A stretch of DNA of 64,000 nucleotides, taken from positions 8,568,768 through 8,632,767 of the forward strand of contig JAMKCF010000018.1 in NCBI GenBank assembly GCA_023634235.1, in the 5' to 3' direction. Position numbers and translations under genes: made by a program. Position 1 is the first letter of the stretch; each line of letters begins with the position of its first letter. Shown piece by piece: positions 23,781 to 34,839 of the stretch. Origin of the DNA: Pisaster brevispinus (Eukaryota; Echinodermata; Asteroidea; Forcipulatida; Asteriidae). The notes under the pieces are model-generated. The model was not told where the DNA came from and did no database searches. It was given only the letters and a program-made list of their open reading frames with translations.

Positions 23781-23960
23781 CCCACCTGCAAAGGACTCAA
23801 CAAACACACAAATGAAATCACCAAAGAGAGATATTTGGATGTATTACAATCTCAGAGGGCAGGGGTTGGAACTAACCGTGGGTTTAGAATGAGGAATGGT
23901 GAAATGTATACATATCAACAAACCAAAACTGGTTTCACATACCTTTTAATACCCCAAACG

Positions 23961-24094
23961 AAAAGTTGGGGTTGATGGTATAAGTACAACAACTTTTATC
24001 GCTGTTATACACAATTAATAATATATCAGTGCCAGGTAAATAATATTTCTACAGGTCAATATGTGTTGTACTTATACCATCAACCCCAACTTTT
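23961..24094. repeat. 134-bp hairpin at the centre of the palindrome
   Basis: A perfect 31-bp inverted repeat (AAAAGTTGGGGTTGATGG... at 23961-23991 and its inverse at 24064-24094) encloses a 72-bp loop. One side abuts the truncated H2B of the right arm. It may be a small TIR element or the fold point where the palindrome formed. Confidence 0.75.
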
Positions 24095-24146
24095 CCTTAG
24101 CCTTACCGGCCTTCTTCTGTCCCTTTCCACTTGGCTTTGGTGGCAT
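24072..24146 (-). pseudogene. Truncated H2B 5' end, right arm
   Basis: On the minus strand an ATG at 24146 gives MPPKPSGKGQKKAGKAKE and then runs into the central hairpin, stopping at TAA 24072-24074. Codon 14 is GGT (Gly), the usual H2B residue, while the left arm has GAT (Asp). The right arm thus keeps the ancestral base although it lacks the rest of the gene. Confidence 0.8.
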
Positions 24147-24182
24147 GATTGTATTCGGTTGTTCGCAAAATTTGCAGAATGA

Positions 24183-24255
24183 CGCTTACCAAATATACTC
24201 GGCGTTAAATACTGATACTATATGCAAATTAGGATCCTAATGCAAATTAGGATCC
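24183..24255 (-). promoter_or_regulatory. Histone H2B promoter with two octamers, right arm
   Basis: Mirror of 23273-23345, reading leftwards. Here the downstream string is GAGTATATTTGG, a better TATA match than the left arm's GAGTATTTTTGG. It faces the left-arm promoter across the hub. Confidence 0.6.
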
Positions 24256-25109
24256 TGACAAGATTTTTTCGTAAAAATGAAGGGGGAGTTTCCAGCGGGC
24301 GATTGGAATAAATTTTCACAATTTTTTGCAAATTAGGATCCTGATTTTGTGTCTACCAATTACTCAATAGTATTGCAAATTATGACTTCATTATGCCATG
24401 TAGTTGTTTCAGGGGCTTATATAGTTTATGTAAAGAACTTTGAAATGAAAAGACATTTGGAATTAGGCCCCACTGGTTTTTTTGTATTTTATTTTAGTTG
24501 AAATAGTTCAAATTTAACTCTCTGAGGGTTAGTGTGTATTTTATTTGTGTACAAGTATTAATAAACAGTTTATCCAAATCTTTTTTTTTAACAGCTTCAG
24601 AATCCACAATGTTCAGCTGCTGAACTTACATGAATACATTTTATTTTAACAATATTATTTAGTACACGCTACAGATGATTTAAAACAAATGCACGAGCGA
24701 ATGATAATTGCAACCCCCTGTCAAAGAAGGTGGGCATACTTGTGACGTCATAATGTCCATGGTAAAAGTACCTGTCAGACAAGTTTAATGTTCAGCCGCT
24801 GGACTACGAAATATGATGGAATTAAATGATCTGTTGATGCCGTAAGAAGTTGTTAACCAGGTAAAACATATTAAAACTCCCTAAGTTCGTCAATTCCACA
24901 CTATTTTATTGGTATTTTCGCTTGTTGGTGTAATTTTTAGGCTAGAACCTTTTGGAGTAGATAATCTTGTCTTATCTAGTCCCAGCGTTTGTGTTGATCA
25001 ACATTCGCTTTGGCAGTAACGATAGCACGGGAGCAACATAAGTCATCTTTGTTTTAATTTGAATTGTGCATTCTTTCAAAAACCTCCCAAAATGTAACGT
25101 TTCAGACGA

Positions 25110-25466
25110 TTATTTACCCCATAGGCAAAGCAATGTGCGGGTCAAATTGATTTCCAAACTGTCATTTATTGAGAATCGGTAATAGGGTTGTTGCACTTGG
25201 CTAAAAAAAAAAAAAAAAAACGCCCATCTGTCAAATGATCCTTGACAAAGAATGTATTGTATGGAGTAATTTAACTCTGAACAGTTAAGTATTACACTAT
25301 GCGGAGTGCGGACGGGATCTTTAGGCATAGGGTCAGTGGTCAGTGTGTCTAAAAGACTCTCAAACACAATGTGTAAAGTTTCCAAGATGTCTGACGGATC
25401 GTGAATATCCAAGTTATCTTTGACTTTCACCGTGTAGTCAGTTCCTTTCGTGTTGAATTTCTGCAC
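25110..25466 (-). pseudogene. Decayed Polinton/PolB-associated-type domain (tentative), right arm
   Basis: Same frame as at 22064 for its first ~90 codons. Because the homopolymer is a different length, it continues with SQVQQPYYRFSINDSLEINL before stopping, which looks like the natural end of the domain. The right arm is thus the better guide to the original protein. Confidence 0.4.
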
Positions 25467-25635
25467 TTAAACTTTATTCACCTTCGTGACGTAATATAGG
25501 TTTCTAACATCACCACCGAAGATATTTTGGTTCTTTGGTGTAAGTTTGGAGTCCCGTGGCCAAATTGAGGCACATGCTGACTTTGCATATGTCTGCATAG
25601 GCTTAATGTCGATTTGAGCAAACAATTTCCCGCAT

Positions 25636-25749
25636 TCACCACTGTTGTTGTTTGATATCAGTATTGTGGGCTAGATGGTGGTTACGATTTTTACGTCTCG
25701 AAAATAGTTCATGACATTCGTCACAGGAACAAAAAAATCGTAAAATTAC
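25636..25749 (-). CDS. C2H2 zinc-finger exon remnant, right arm
   Basis: Mirror of 21781-21894 with the same CDECHELF...HHLAH finger and the same 3' splice-like TTTATTTACAG before it. Confidence 0.4.
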   Translation of the reverse strand, partial: VILRFFCSCDECHELFSRRKNRNHHLAHNTDIKQQQW

Positions 25750-28700
25750 CTGTAAATAAAAAAAAATTACCACACAATCAATTTTAAGTTTACACACATT
25801 AGCTACAAATATTAAACACATACAAACTCTGGATCTATACAACAGCATTTTCTGTTGTTTGGATATGAAAAAATACACCGAAAGCAGAGGTGTGACGCAA
25901 TATTAAAAAAAATATGCTAGGTTTGTTGTATTACGTCATATACAATCAATAACAAAGTTGATAACATTACACCATCACACGTAAAAACTTTTACTATTAT
26001 TCGTTTGTTTTGATCGAAGAACTCATTTTCCCATCTATTTTTATATTTATTTATTTAGTTGATTATTGATTTATTTATACAAAATTTATTGATCGATTGA
26101 TTGATTGATTGATTTCGTTATTTTTTATTATTTTTTTCTTCATTATTATGTATTTTTACATTTTTAAAGAGTTACTTTTCAAATTTTAACACGCAAGCTT
26201 GTCTACTATTATAACTTTAATGTAAAGTATGTGTAAGTTGCAAACGTGATCTTATGTAGGCCCCTACTCATTTATGTTTATATGTTGTTTTTGTGTTGGT
26301 TGTCATTTCCTTAATTGTGTTTTGTATTAGTTAAACCATAGAGCAAGGACATCAGTTTCGGTTTTAAGGTTAGTGAGTAACCCTCATCTTACTTGTGGAT
26401 TAGTAATTTTTATTGCTTTCAATTGTTTATGTTTTTGGGTTTTTTTTGTGGTTTTTATTTATTTTACTTATTTATTTTATTTATTTATTTATTTTTTTAT
26501 TTTTTTTATTGTTAACTTTTTAGAATTTTAGTTTAAAATGTTTACGTTTAGTTTTAAAGTGTTAAGTTTTTTTATTTATTGACATGCACGGCGCAGCAGT
26601 TCACAGCTTAGAAATAAACCAGGATTAATGTTCATTAAGTTTCCTTTAAAGCGTGCTTTCCTTACTAATACTAGTAGTAGTCTATTACATTTTGTAATTT
26701 CCTATTTCGCTCGTTTTCTTTGTTCTTGTATATCGTTCACATAATGTTAAAAGTTAGGTTGTCAGTCGTTTATTTTATGTTTAAATTTGTATTTTTTACT
26801 TTTTAAAGTGTTTTTTAAATGGTTTTTTATTTATTTTTTTTTTTTTAACGACTATGTTTTTGAGAGGTTTCCAAGTGTCTGCACTTGGTATTGCAACGAT
26901 GTAGTCCCATTTATACAGAAACTACGGCGCGGGACAATAATTGTGATTCTTCATTACGTCACTGATCATTATTGAATTGCTGTGTTTGTGCATTTTCTCC
27001 CCTTTACTCTCCAATTTCTCGTTTTATCATTTAATTTTTGTAAAAAATAGTTAGTGTCCAGACGTTTTGACCTTAGCTCGAAGGCCTAATGACAATACAA
27101 CACACACATAGTCAGGTGTGGTGTGACAGAAGCAGTCAAGTGAAAAGAGATTAAAGCGCACAGAAAAGGCAAGGGATGAACAAGGAAGGTGGTGACAAGG
27201 GGGGCAGTTAGAGTGAACGAACAATCACTCTGTGGCTCCCTAATATCAATATGTTTGTTTGTAAATTGTTATTTATGTGTTTTGATATTCATTAATTGTA
27301 CTTTTGGGTTGTTTTATTACTTAAAACAATTGTTTGCAAGATCTGACTTTGTATTTATTTGTTGTTGTTCTATTGACGTGCCGTTTAACGTGATTGTATG
27401 TGGTGCCCAAAGAACCTGTTTGAATATTACCCCGGACACCTATTACCAAATTGTTCTCAAACTTTAATACGCACAAACATAGAAGTCTCAACATTCATCA
27501 AACAGAGATCCAACTCAATTATGTATCTGGTTTTTGTGTAAAACAGCGTTTAAATTAATTAACTCGGCCAGACTTGGTCTCTCAATACGAAGGCGGAGTC
27601 AATTTTGTCTGAGAAAGAAGGGGGCCTACTGCATTTAGTGAAAACAAGTCGTTTTCGTATAAACTTTAACAGCCGGTTCAATCCAACATTGGAAACTCTT
27701 GTCTTGTTTGTGTACAACATAGTATCTTTCTTGTTTAAAGGACAAAAGGGGGCTCTTGATGATGACGCAATGGTTAATTTGTTTTAAGGTCCCACGTTGC
27801 TGGTAAAGGTTTGTGAAAACTAAATAGTTTGTGTGCGTGTATAAATCATGGTTCAATGCTCGAATGTATTTTCATTTCGAAAACAAGCATATTGTTACAA
27901 CTTGGTTAAGAAGACAAGAAGTATCGAGAAAGAGGCTTAAAAGAGATAAAGGAGCATACTATGATACCGTCAATAAACATTAAATACAAAAGCGTGTGAT
28001 TGTCATGCATGTCATCTGATTTCGGTGAGTTTATGTTCATGTTAATCGTAATGATGTACAAACTAGACGAGTCTTGAGATGGACTTAGTACACAGTTAAG
28101 ACTATTTGCGATAACTTTTGTGGAAAACAAACAATCTAAATTGTTAAAAGTTTGCACGGGTTAAGTTCGTGTTTATATAATGAACGCGGGGATGTTCTTG
28201 TTTTTCCATTGGTATGTCGTAATAAAGCAGTTTGATGTAATGAATGGTATACTACGATGTTAGTGTGTGATGAGTGTTTTTATCTTAACAAACTTGGAAT
28301 GAAACCTTAAAGATTTCACTTCGTCTAAATATTCGATTCAAAAGAATCGAATTGAATAAACCAATGCCGTGTAAAAACACATATTTGTAGGAGGGATCGT
28401 TTTTTATTCTTTATTAACGTGTATTGTGCATGATGTACATCAACTTTTAGAAATACAAAAAAAAAACCACTTGCAAATGTGTTATCTGAGTGATTTGTAA
28501 GGGGTCACTCATACTCTTTAGTCAAAACTCTCACGGAAAGGGGAGGCATCGATCGATAGTTCATTAAACCTAGGGTATTGAACCTGCCTCCTTGTTATGT
28601 GCACGCTACAATGATGTTTTAAGGACAAACAAATTGTGTTCATTGGGTTGTATTACTTTTTTGTCAAGGTAACTGTATGCCTATGTGTGTAGACATACAT

Positions 28701-30303
28701 GTAGCCTAAAGAGCTTCCAATTTGTTGGACAAATTATGATGATTTACCTTCTTCAATATGTTTTGGGAGAACAGTTAATATTACCATGGACCATGCGTAA
28801 AACGCTCTGACTTACATACAGCGCCAAATGTCCATCGAATGAGTAAGTACTCAATATTCACAGTAAAATTAACCAATAACTAACGTCATGTTGGACGTGT
28901 ATCGAACAAAACCCCTAACGCATCCTCATGTTTATGATCTGCGTTGCACTCCTATTGCATTGCCTAGCCAGTGGATTGGGTACCCCCGATGTACGGAAAA
29001 TAAACTTAGTCCTGTATACTGAGACGTTTACGAAGCTCCGATGCACTAAAGCGTTAAAGCATATAGACCAAGGATTATACATATGGTTTATTTGATGTGT
29101 GTATATGTCAGCATTTGAAGAACCAAGTGCTAAAACAAGCCTTTTCCATGACTTTTGACAGACTTCTGGGTCGTCGTATTCTTTTAACAGATTAAACGTT
29201 AACTCCCCAACTGTTTTTCGGTTAATCGTGTCGATAAATGAACTTATCGTGGAAGACTGTCCTCTTTCTGGTTTTCTTGATGCGTATAACGCAACCCGCT
29301 ACACGTTGGCTCAACCCTCGAAGATGCTATCGAACGATAATGTTTTCCTGCAGACATGATGACCGTACAACTGACCAAAGTTATGATGTTATGATAATTT
29401 AACGATAATATTTGTAAATCAAAGGGCTATGCGGGTGGAATTTATACAATGTATAACCCTAACTAATAATACTGCAACGTCATCTATAACGGATCAATAG
29501 GATTTATTTCCTTCAACTAGTCAGTAAAACTGCAACGTCATTCTCACACGCCCTCTTTGTCAGAGGATATTCCCTACCACTATACCAGCACTCACCGGTC
29601 CTACCAACACACTGCCCCCTCTTTATAGATCAATAAGATTAACTCCCTCTCCCTAACCCGTCCCACATGCCCCTTTTGTTCGGGGATTATCCCTGCCAGC
29701 ACCGCTACCAACGTACACACAGGCATTGCACCACAGCATGTAATTTCATATTCCTCTCCTATTTCTGGTACATTTTGACCTCTCTCAAGGAAGGTCAAAG
29801 TGTTCCCTATTTTCACCCTATTTCTGGTACAGTTTGACCTTTCATTGTTCTCTGAGGGAAAGGTCAAAGTGTACCAGGAAGTCTACCTTAACTACTTATT
29901 TTCCTCTTTACGTTGTAACCATATATCTTTGTTTACGTCAAGACTCGTCAAGACTTGTCTGTGACGTCACTTTATCTGCAGATTGATCTTGTTGACTCCT
30001 GTTTTTGGAAGGTAAATCACACGCAGGGATCCTAATCTTACAGTTGTCTTTTTGACTGTTCCTTGCATTTATTTGTACATCTTGATCCGTTGCGTTGTCG
30101 TGACTTTCCCTCACTTCATGGTAACTATATACAGGGGAGGTCACCTTACGTTCCTTCCAAAAAGGATCCTCAGCAATAACGGCATCAGACCCTTTTGTTC
30201 CTCGTTTCCATTCAGCCTACGCTGTCCTGTACACACTTGTACGTTTGTGATCACTCAACCGAAAACACCTATTATACTGCGCGCTATAACCACACTACAC
30301 AAG

Positions 30304-30444
30304 AGGATCTTGGAAGGGAGGGAAAAGAGGGAGTGGCATGAAGGGAGGATGGAGAGGGAGGCAGAGGGTCTTGGAGGGAGGATCAAATGGGAGGGGGGCA
30401 GGGAGGGAAGAGGGATTTGGGAGGGATTTGGGAGGTTTTGGGGT
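30304..30444 (+). repeat. G-rich terminal tract of the palindromic element (right)
   Basis: GGGAGGG-type blocks occur every 8-20 bp for about 140 bp, ending just inside the element. It differs slightly in length from the left tract, which puts adjoining frames out of register between the arms. Confidence 0.6.
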
Positions 30445-30468
30445 ACGAAACGCCCCTCCCTTACTACT

Positions 30469-30474
30469 TACATC
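30469..30474. repeat. Target-site duplication, right copy (TACATC)
   Basis: Direct repeat of 17055-17060, immediately after ...TTACTACT at the element end. Confidence 0.85.
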
Positions 30475-31980
30475 AATTCAGTCAGCTCCGAGGTTCTTAA
30501 GGTCCCTAACACCTTGGCACCAAACAACCTCCCCCAAGATGAACGTCACGCTCTAACACAGCTCCGCCAATCACCAGACATAGTGATTAAACGTGCTGAC
30601 AAGGGGTCCGCAGTTGTAGTCATGAACACACATGACTACATAGCTGAGGGCCTCAGACAACTCAGCAACACTGATCATTATATTGAATGTGACACTGACC
30701 CTACTCAATTATTTTCCAAACAAATCAGTGACACCTTGGTTAGAATGCACAATGCCAACGGTATCGACAAAGATACCTTCAACTATCTCCTTCCACAGGA
30801 CCCCCGTACAGCACGCTTCTACCTTCTACCTAAGATACACAAGCCCAACAACCCAGGCCGACCCATTGTATCTGGTAATGGTAGCCCTATAGAGTGCATT
30901 TCTGAGTTTGTAGATAGCTTTCTCAACCCCCTAGTCTCCGGCATCCCTTCCTTCATAAAGGACACCACAGACTTCCTCCATAAGCTAGAGGATGTCAAAC
31001 ATCAAATACCTGACTCTGCTTTTTTGGTTACTCTAGATGTTTCATCACTGTATACTAACATACCCCATAATGAAGGCATAAGTGCATGTGTCTCTGCCCT
31101 CAGGGGCAACAAACAATCCCGCCCCTCAGTGATACATGTCAAGGAACTCATCAGCCATATTCTCACTAAGAACAACTTTTCATTCACTGACAGGCATTTT
31201 CTACAGATACAGGGTACCGCCATGGGTACAAAAATGGCGCCCTCATATGCCAACATTTTCATGTCTGACTTAGAGGAAAAACTTCTGTCCTCTGCCCCCA
31301 GCCGCCCACTAGTTTGGTGGAGATTTATTGATGATATTTTCTCTATCTGGTGTGGTAGTCAAGACAGCTTGGTTGAGTTTATCGACCATATAAACTCATT
31401 CCACCCAACCATAAAGTTCACTACTGAATACTCTCTAACAAGTGTTAACTTTCTAGATGTAACTATAAGTAAATCCCCTAGCGGCATTGCCACGGATGTA
31501 TACAGCAAACCCACTGACACCCAACAGTACCTTCTCTCCAACAGTTGCCACCCCAGTCACTGTAAGAAGGCAATAGCTTACAGTCAAGCCTTGCGCATAA
31601 AACGTATCTGCTCCACAGATACCCTATACAAAAGGCGTTCATCGGACCTCAGGAAACACCTTGTTTCTAGAGGTCACAGCGAACGCAGGGTTCAACTTGC
31701 CATCAACAAGGCCCTCAGTATACCACGCCATACTCTTTTGGCCAACAAGGGGTCCAGAAAAGTCCCGACCAATAGAGTTGCCCTGGTCACCACCTACCAC
31801 CCTAAACTACCCAAACTCTCCTCAATCCTCAATGGTAGAATGAATATTCTCCATTCATCTAAGAGGATGCGCTCAGCAATCCCTGATAACCCCATGGTTG
31901 CTTTCCGCTGCCCTAAGAACCTGGGAGACATTCTAGTCAGGGCCAAACTCCCCCAGGTACAGGCCAAACACCACCACTAA
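30469..31980 (+). pseudogene. Penelope-like reverse transcriptase domain
   Basis: The protein resumes at 30475 (NSVSSEVLK...) and carries KRADKGSAVVVM, ARFYLLPKIHKP, motif A LDVSSLYTNIPHNEG (about 31030-31075), motif B GTAMGTKMAPSYANIFM and the catalytic FIDDIF (about 31324-31341), then NFLDVTI. These RT motifs and their wording are those of Penelope-like elements, which are related to telomerase. The open frame running in from 30052 is a chance fusion with the inserted element. The frame ends at TAA 31978, but conserved sequence continues in another frame after a C run near 31952-31956. Confidence 0.85.
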
Positions 31981-32411
31981 CAGAGATACAGGGTTGTCAC
32001 AAGTGTACCCGCTCTAAATGTAGAACCTGTCTCTACATCAAACCTGCACTTAAAGTGAAGAGTCATAGCACTGGCTCTTCTTACAATATCAAGACCGACT
32101 CCCTATGTAGCACACCCAATGTGGTCTATGTTATATCTTGTAAAAGATGTGGACTACAGTATGTGGGAGAGACTAAGACCAAACTCAGTCTTCGCTTTGC
32201 GAACCATGTCTCTTCCATAAAGACCAAGAAACTGTACCCCGTCTCCATCCACTTCAACAGCCTTAATCACAGCGTCAAAGATGTTGAACTCATCGTGATT
32301 GAGGCTTGCAATGGTGACGACACACACCGCAAACTCAGAGAATCACACTGGATTCACCAACTCAAGACAGTCCAACCCTTTGGACTCAACGTAAACACTG
32401 GTGTTAAATAA
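31957..32411 (+). pseudogene. GIY-YIG endonuclease domain of the Penelope-like element
   Basis: In a frame one step off the RT, a Cys pattern GCHKCTRSKCRTC (C-x2-C-x4-C-x2-C) is followed by NVVYVISCKRCGLQYVGET, where VVYVI and YVGET are the GIY and YIG strands, then LRFANHVSSI, the catalytic helix region with R, and an E in KLRESHWI. The nuclease nicks target DNA for priming. The frame mismatch with the RT is explained by a single-base length change in the C run at 31952-31956, so RT and nuclease were one protein. The nuclease alone is open from about 31957 to stop 32409-32411. Confidence 0.85.
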
Positions 32412-33110
32412 ATTCCCATCACACTCCTTCCACCTTTGCTTGTTTTTTTTTCGATATAAAATAAATACAATAAATAACAAGTTCTCTCCACTAGTCTATT
32501 TTTACGCTTTTAATCTTGCTTACTTCATTGATACAAAATAGATACAGTTATTGTCATTTACATGTTCCCTACACTTTTCTCTCTCTCAAAAAGTTTTTAA
32601 AAATCAACCTGTCAATAACCTATTCCCTCAGCAGAGGAATTAATAACCTGCTCTCTCTGCAGGTTCCTCTTGCTTAGTTTTAACTTCTTACACTGATTCT
32701 TTTATTCTATAATTACTTTGATCTTGCCTCCTATTGTTAGTTGCATTTTCTTATGTGGCTTGCCCTCTAATCCTACCTTTTCATGCTTCCCGCATTGTAA
32801 TGCCTACAATGCAGTACCACCTTTATGGTCCAGTGATCCAGCCTTTCACACTGACCATCCTATGTCCTCGCCTCTTCACTCTGATTGGTCCTTAGCCAGT
32901 AAATTTACTATTCTGATTGGCTATATTTTCCCGCTTTTTTCTGGATACTCTCCCTTAATCCTTTGCTCCTCTTTTTGCTATAAATGGATATGTTTGTGTT
33001 TGTTCTTGTTTATGCCTCTGACGAAGGTCCGGTCTGGATCGAAAACTAAGGCCATCTCCCCTACTAATTATATATATATATATATATTTTTATCATTCCC
33101 CTACTCAAGT
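32412..33110 (+). other. 3' region of the Penelope-like element
   Basis: Non-coding. It holds AATAACCTGCTCTCTCTGCAGG near 32640-32663, kin to the 5' array, and ends in a (TA)n run at 33068-33089. Confidence 0.5.
33018..33055 (+). ncRNA. Hammerhead ribozyme-like core
   Basis: CTGACGA, then an inferred helix II (GGTCC...GGATC, one G-U pair, 5-base loop) and GAAA, then GGCCAT. CUGANGA-helix-GAAA is the hammerhead core and such motifs are known in Penelope-like elements. One extra A before helix II and an unclear helix III and cleavage site make this a candidate, possibly decayed. Confidence 0.4.
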
Positions 33111-33161
33111 TTGGATTAACAGAATTTCGAGTTACGGTGTTTGACTACACTTTTGTTAATC

Positions 33162-34043
33162 GTGGCAAACTTGTTGATGTGGGGCCACCCCTTCTATTTT
33201 TCTGCAAACAGACTTTTCGTATAATTGTATGTTTATTTGTTGTTTAAAGGGCAGAACAAATACTAACGTAAAGAGACAAAGTGCGCCCTGAATAGTTAAC
33301 GATTTACGAACCAGTTTTTAAAATTTTTATATGGCATTTTTTACAGTGAGGTAAACTCGCACTGAGAACACCGACGTAGGTGTAGGGAGTCTTTGGTTAA
33401 GGGGCAGGGGGTTGGTTTGTCCTGCACACGTACCAGTCGAACGCCTATAGATAAACACCAAGAGAAAAATATAATGGATACAAAAGATCGTTCGTTTCAA
33501 GTTTCGTTCATGCGGGTGTGGACCAAACAAACTAATACTCTGAATGACGTAATATATTTAGATGAAAAATAAAGCTTACGTATACAAAAGTGTTGTTCAA
33601 CACCTACTCACGGGCGTTCCATTCTGCATGTGTGGCTTTTAATTTTTAGCTGAACGAGGTTGTTGGAGCGTTTTGTATTTGTTTTAAAGGAGCTTTTATT
33701 AACACAAAGAACCATGGAGGTAAAATACCTCCATGAAAGAACCCACTGGAGTAAAGTAAGAGACCGTAACTTAAGGACTCTGCCTATTTGACCTTGTCGC
33801 CACTCCTTATAAGGGAATGCTTACATAAATAACCCATCCATGGATGACAACAAAACAACTACGTTTTTGATCCTTAGGCTTTACCACAGATTGGATAATT
33901 TCTACGGTTTCGATTTGAAGTGTATAAAACGAGACCTGATTGGAAGAACATTTGGAAACAGCATGTTGTTCCAACTAGAAAAAAAATGTTTGTTTGTTTA
34001 ATTATGTTGCACTGTCGAAAAATCCACTTTTCTGGGGCACTCG
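33162..34043. repeat. ~875-bp direct repeat, copy 1
   Basis: Starts GTGGCAAACTTGTTGATGTG and ends CTTTTCTGGGGCACTCG. It is repeated with few differences at 34840-35711, and an old copy is at 8335-9430. No protein, tRNA head or terminal inverted repeat was found, so the family is unassigned. Confidence 0.85.
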
Positions 34044-34839
34044 ACGACCACAAGTAGAACAATTTGCAGCTCATTCCGTTCATAGGTTCGACAAATTTCC
34101 AGATCGTCTGAACATAGTATAACCAACTAGATAGCTTGTCTCCACAGTCAGATTGTTATAGAACACATATTACAGTGCACGTGCCCCCCATTTTTTTTCC
34201 AGTAACCCTCCCCCAATCCCAATGAAAAGAATTGCGATAGTGCTCACAAAAAGAAAAAGAAAAGGAAAAGATAAAAAAGGAAAATTCGTGTTTCGTACAA
34301 ACTAATGTAGTGAACGATCGCAAATCGGGATGGCTACCGGGCCACAGAGCATAAAAGGATGGAGGCCCCATGCAGCGTCCCCTTCCAAAGTAAAAGCATG
34401 ACCCACTACTGACAAACCCATCCCCTGCCCCCCTCCACTTAAAAGCAACGCCCCCTGTGATCCGACCAAAGGGGACTACCAGGATATACAAACCGTAAAT
34501 CAATTGACACCACAAAGACCAAAGGGCAGTTAAATTGTACCAATTTCCGACAACCAAGCAAACTAACGATCAATGCCCTGGGCAACCCGCTACCCAGCTA
34601 ACAGTTTGACGTTCCCACAACGTTGTAATGAAGTCAGACTTTGGTGTAAGTAAGTTATCAATATAACGTTGTAACAATGAAACTTTGTCGACTCCCCTAT
34701 ACGTCTTCTGAACGTTAGGACGCAATGTAACAATCACGTTGTTGGTACGTTTAAGATACGTTTCCAGTGACCTTATGACAACTTATAAACGTTACGACAA
34801 CGTTACCAGAGCGTGCTTGCTTGGTTGTTATAGAGTTAA
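34044..34839. other. Spacer between the direct repeats; AACGTT-rich segment
   Basis: No gene. At 34590-34810 the strings AACGTTGTAA/ACAACGTT recur many times in both orientations, as in simple dispersed repeats. Confidence 0.45.

Larger units (their letters stand above)
17061..30468. mobile_element. 13.4-kb palindromic DNA element carrying a histone H2B copy
   Basis: Outer ends are AGTAGTAAGGGAGGGGCG at 17061 and its exact inverse ending at 30468, with TACATC duplicated on both sides. The arms (17061-23440 and 24088-30468) mirror each other around about 23764 over nearly their whole length, differing by scattered substitutions and homopolymer lengths. The ~650-bp hub holds most of a histone H2B pseudogene and a small hairpin. 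No transposase, integrase or capsid gene is visible, so it is non-autonomous. A 6-bp duplication, 5'-AG ends, the size and a zinc-finger-plus-domain pair in each arm point towards a Polinton/Maverick derivative. This is inference. A foldback-type element is the alternative. Confidence 0.75.
24088..30468 (-). repeat. Right arm of the giant palindrome
   Basis: Reverse complement of 17061-23440. It has the same order of features: H2B promoter (24183-24255), PolB-associated-like domain (25110-25466), zinc finger (25636-25749) and G-rich end (30304-30444). Confidence 0.85.
15168..33110 (+). mobile_element. Penelope-like retroelement, decayed and split by a 13.4-kb insertion
   Basis: Three parts in order on the plus strand: a 5' tandem array (15168-16205), an N-terminal and reverse-transcriptase frame (16272-17060 and 30469-31980), and a GIY-YIG endonuclease (to 32411). 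RT plus a C-terminal GIY-YIG nuclease is the defining layout of canonical Penelope-like elements. The 3' tail holds a hammerhead-like core (33018-33055) and a short relative of the 5' array (32640-32675). Without the insertion the element is about 4.5 kb. It carries an in-frame stop, a frameshift and the nested element, so it is not functional. End points are approximate. Confidence 0.8.

Noticed and set aside
30052..30468. First ~140 codons of a 642-codon frame read as the RT's N-terminus
   Set aside because: This stretch is the end of the palindromic insertion and its mirror copy at 17054-17476 is also open. The RT part only starts after the target duplication, so the fusion is accidental.
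17061..30468. Assembly artefact (two haplotypes joined head to head)
   Set aside because: Both junctions have the same 6-bp duplication and the flanking RT frame is continuous. An artefact would not create these. Long reads are still the decisive test.
34156..34557. A 133-codon minus-strand frame as a gene
   Set aside because: Low-complexity, no motif, no splice context; it lies between two repeat copies.
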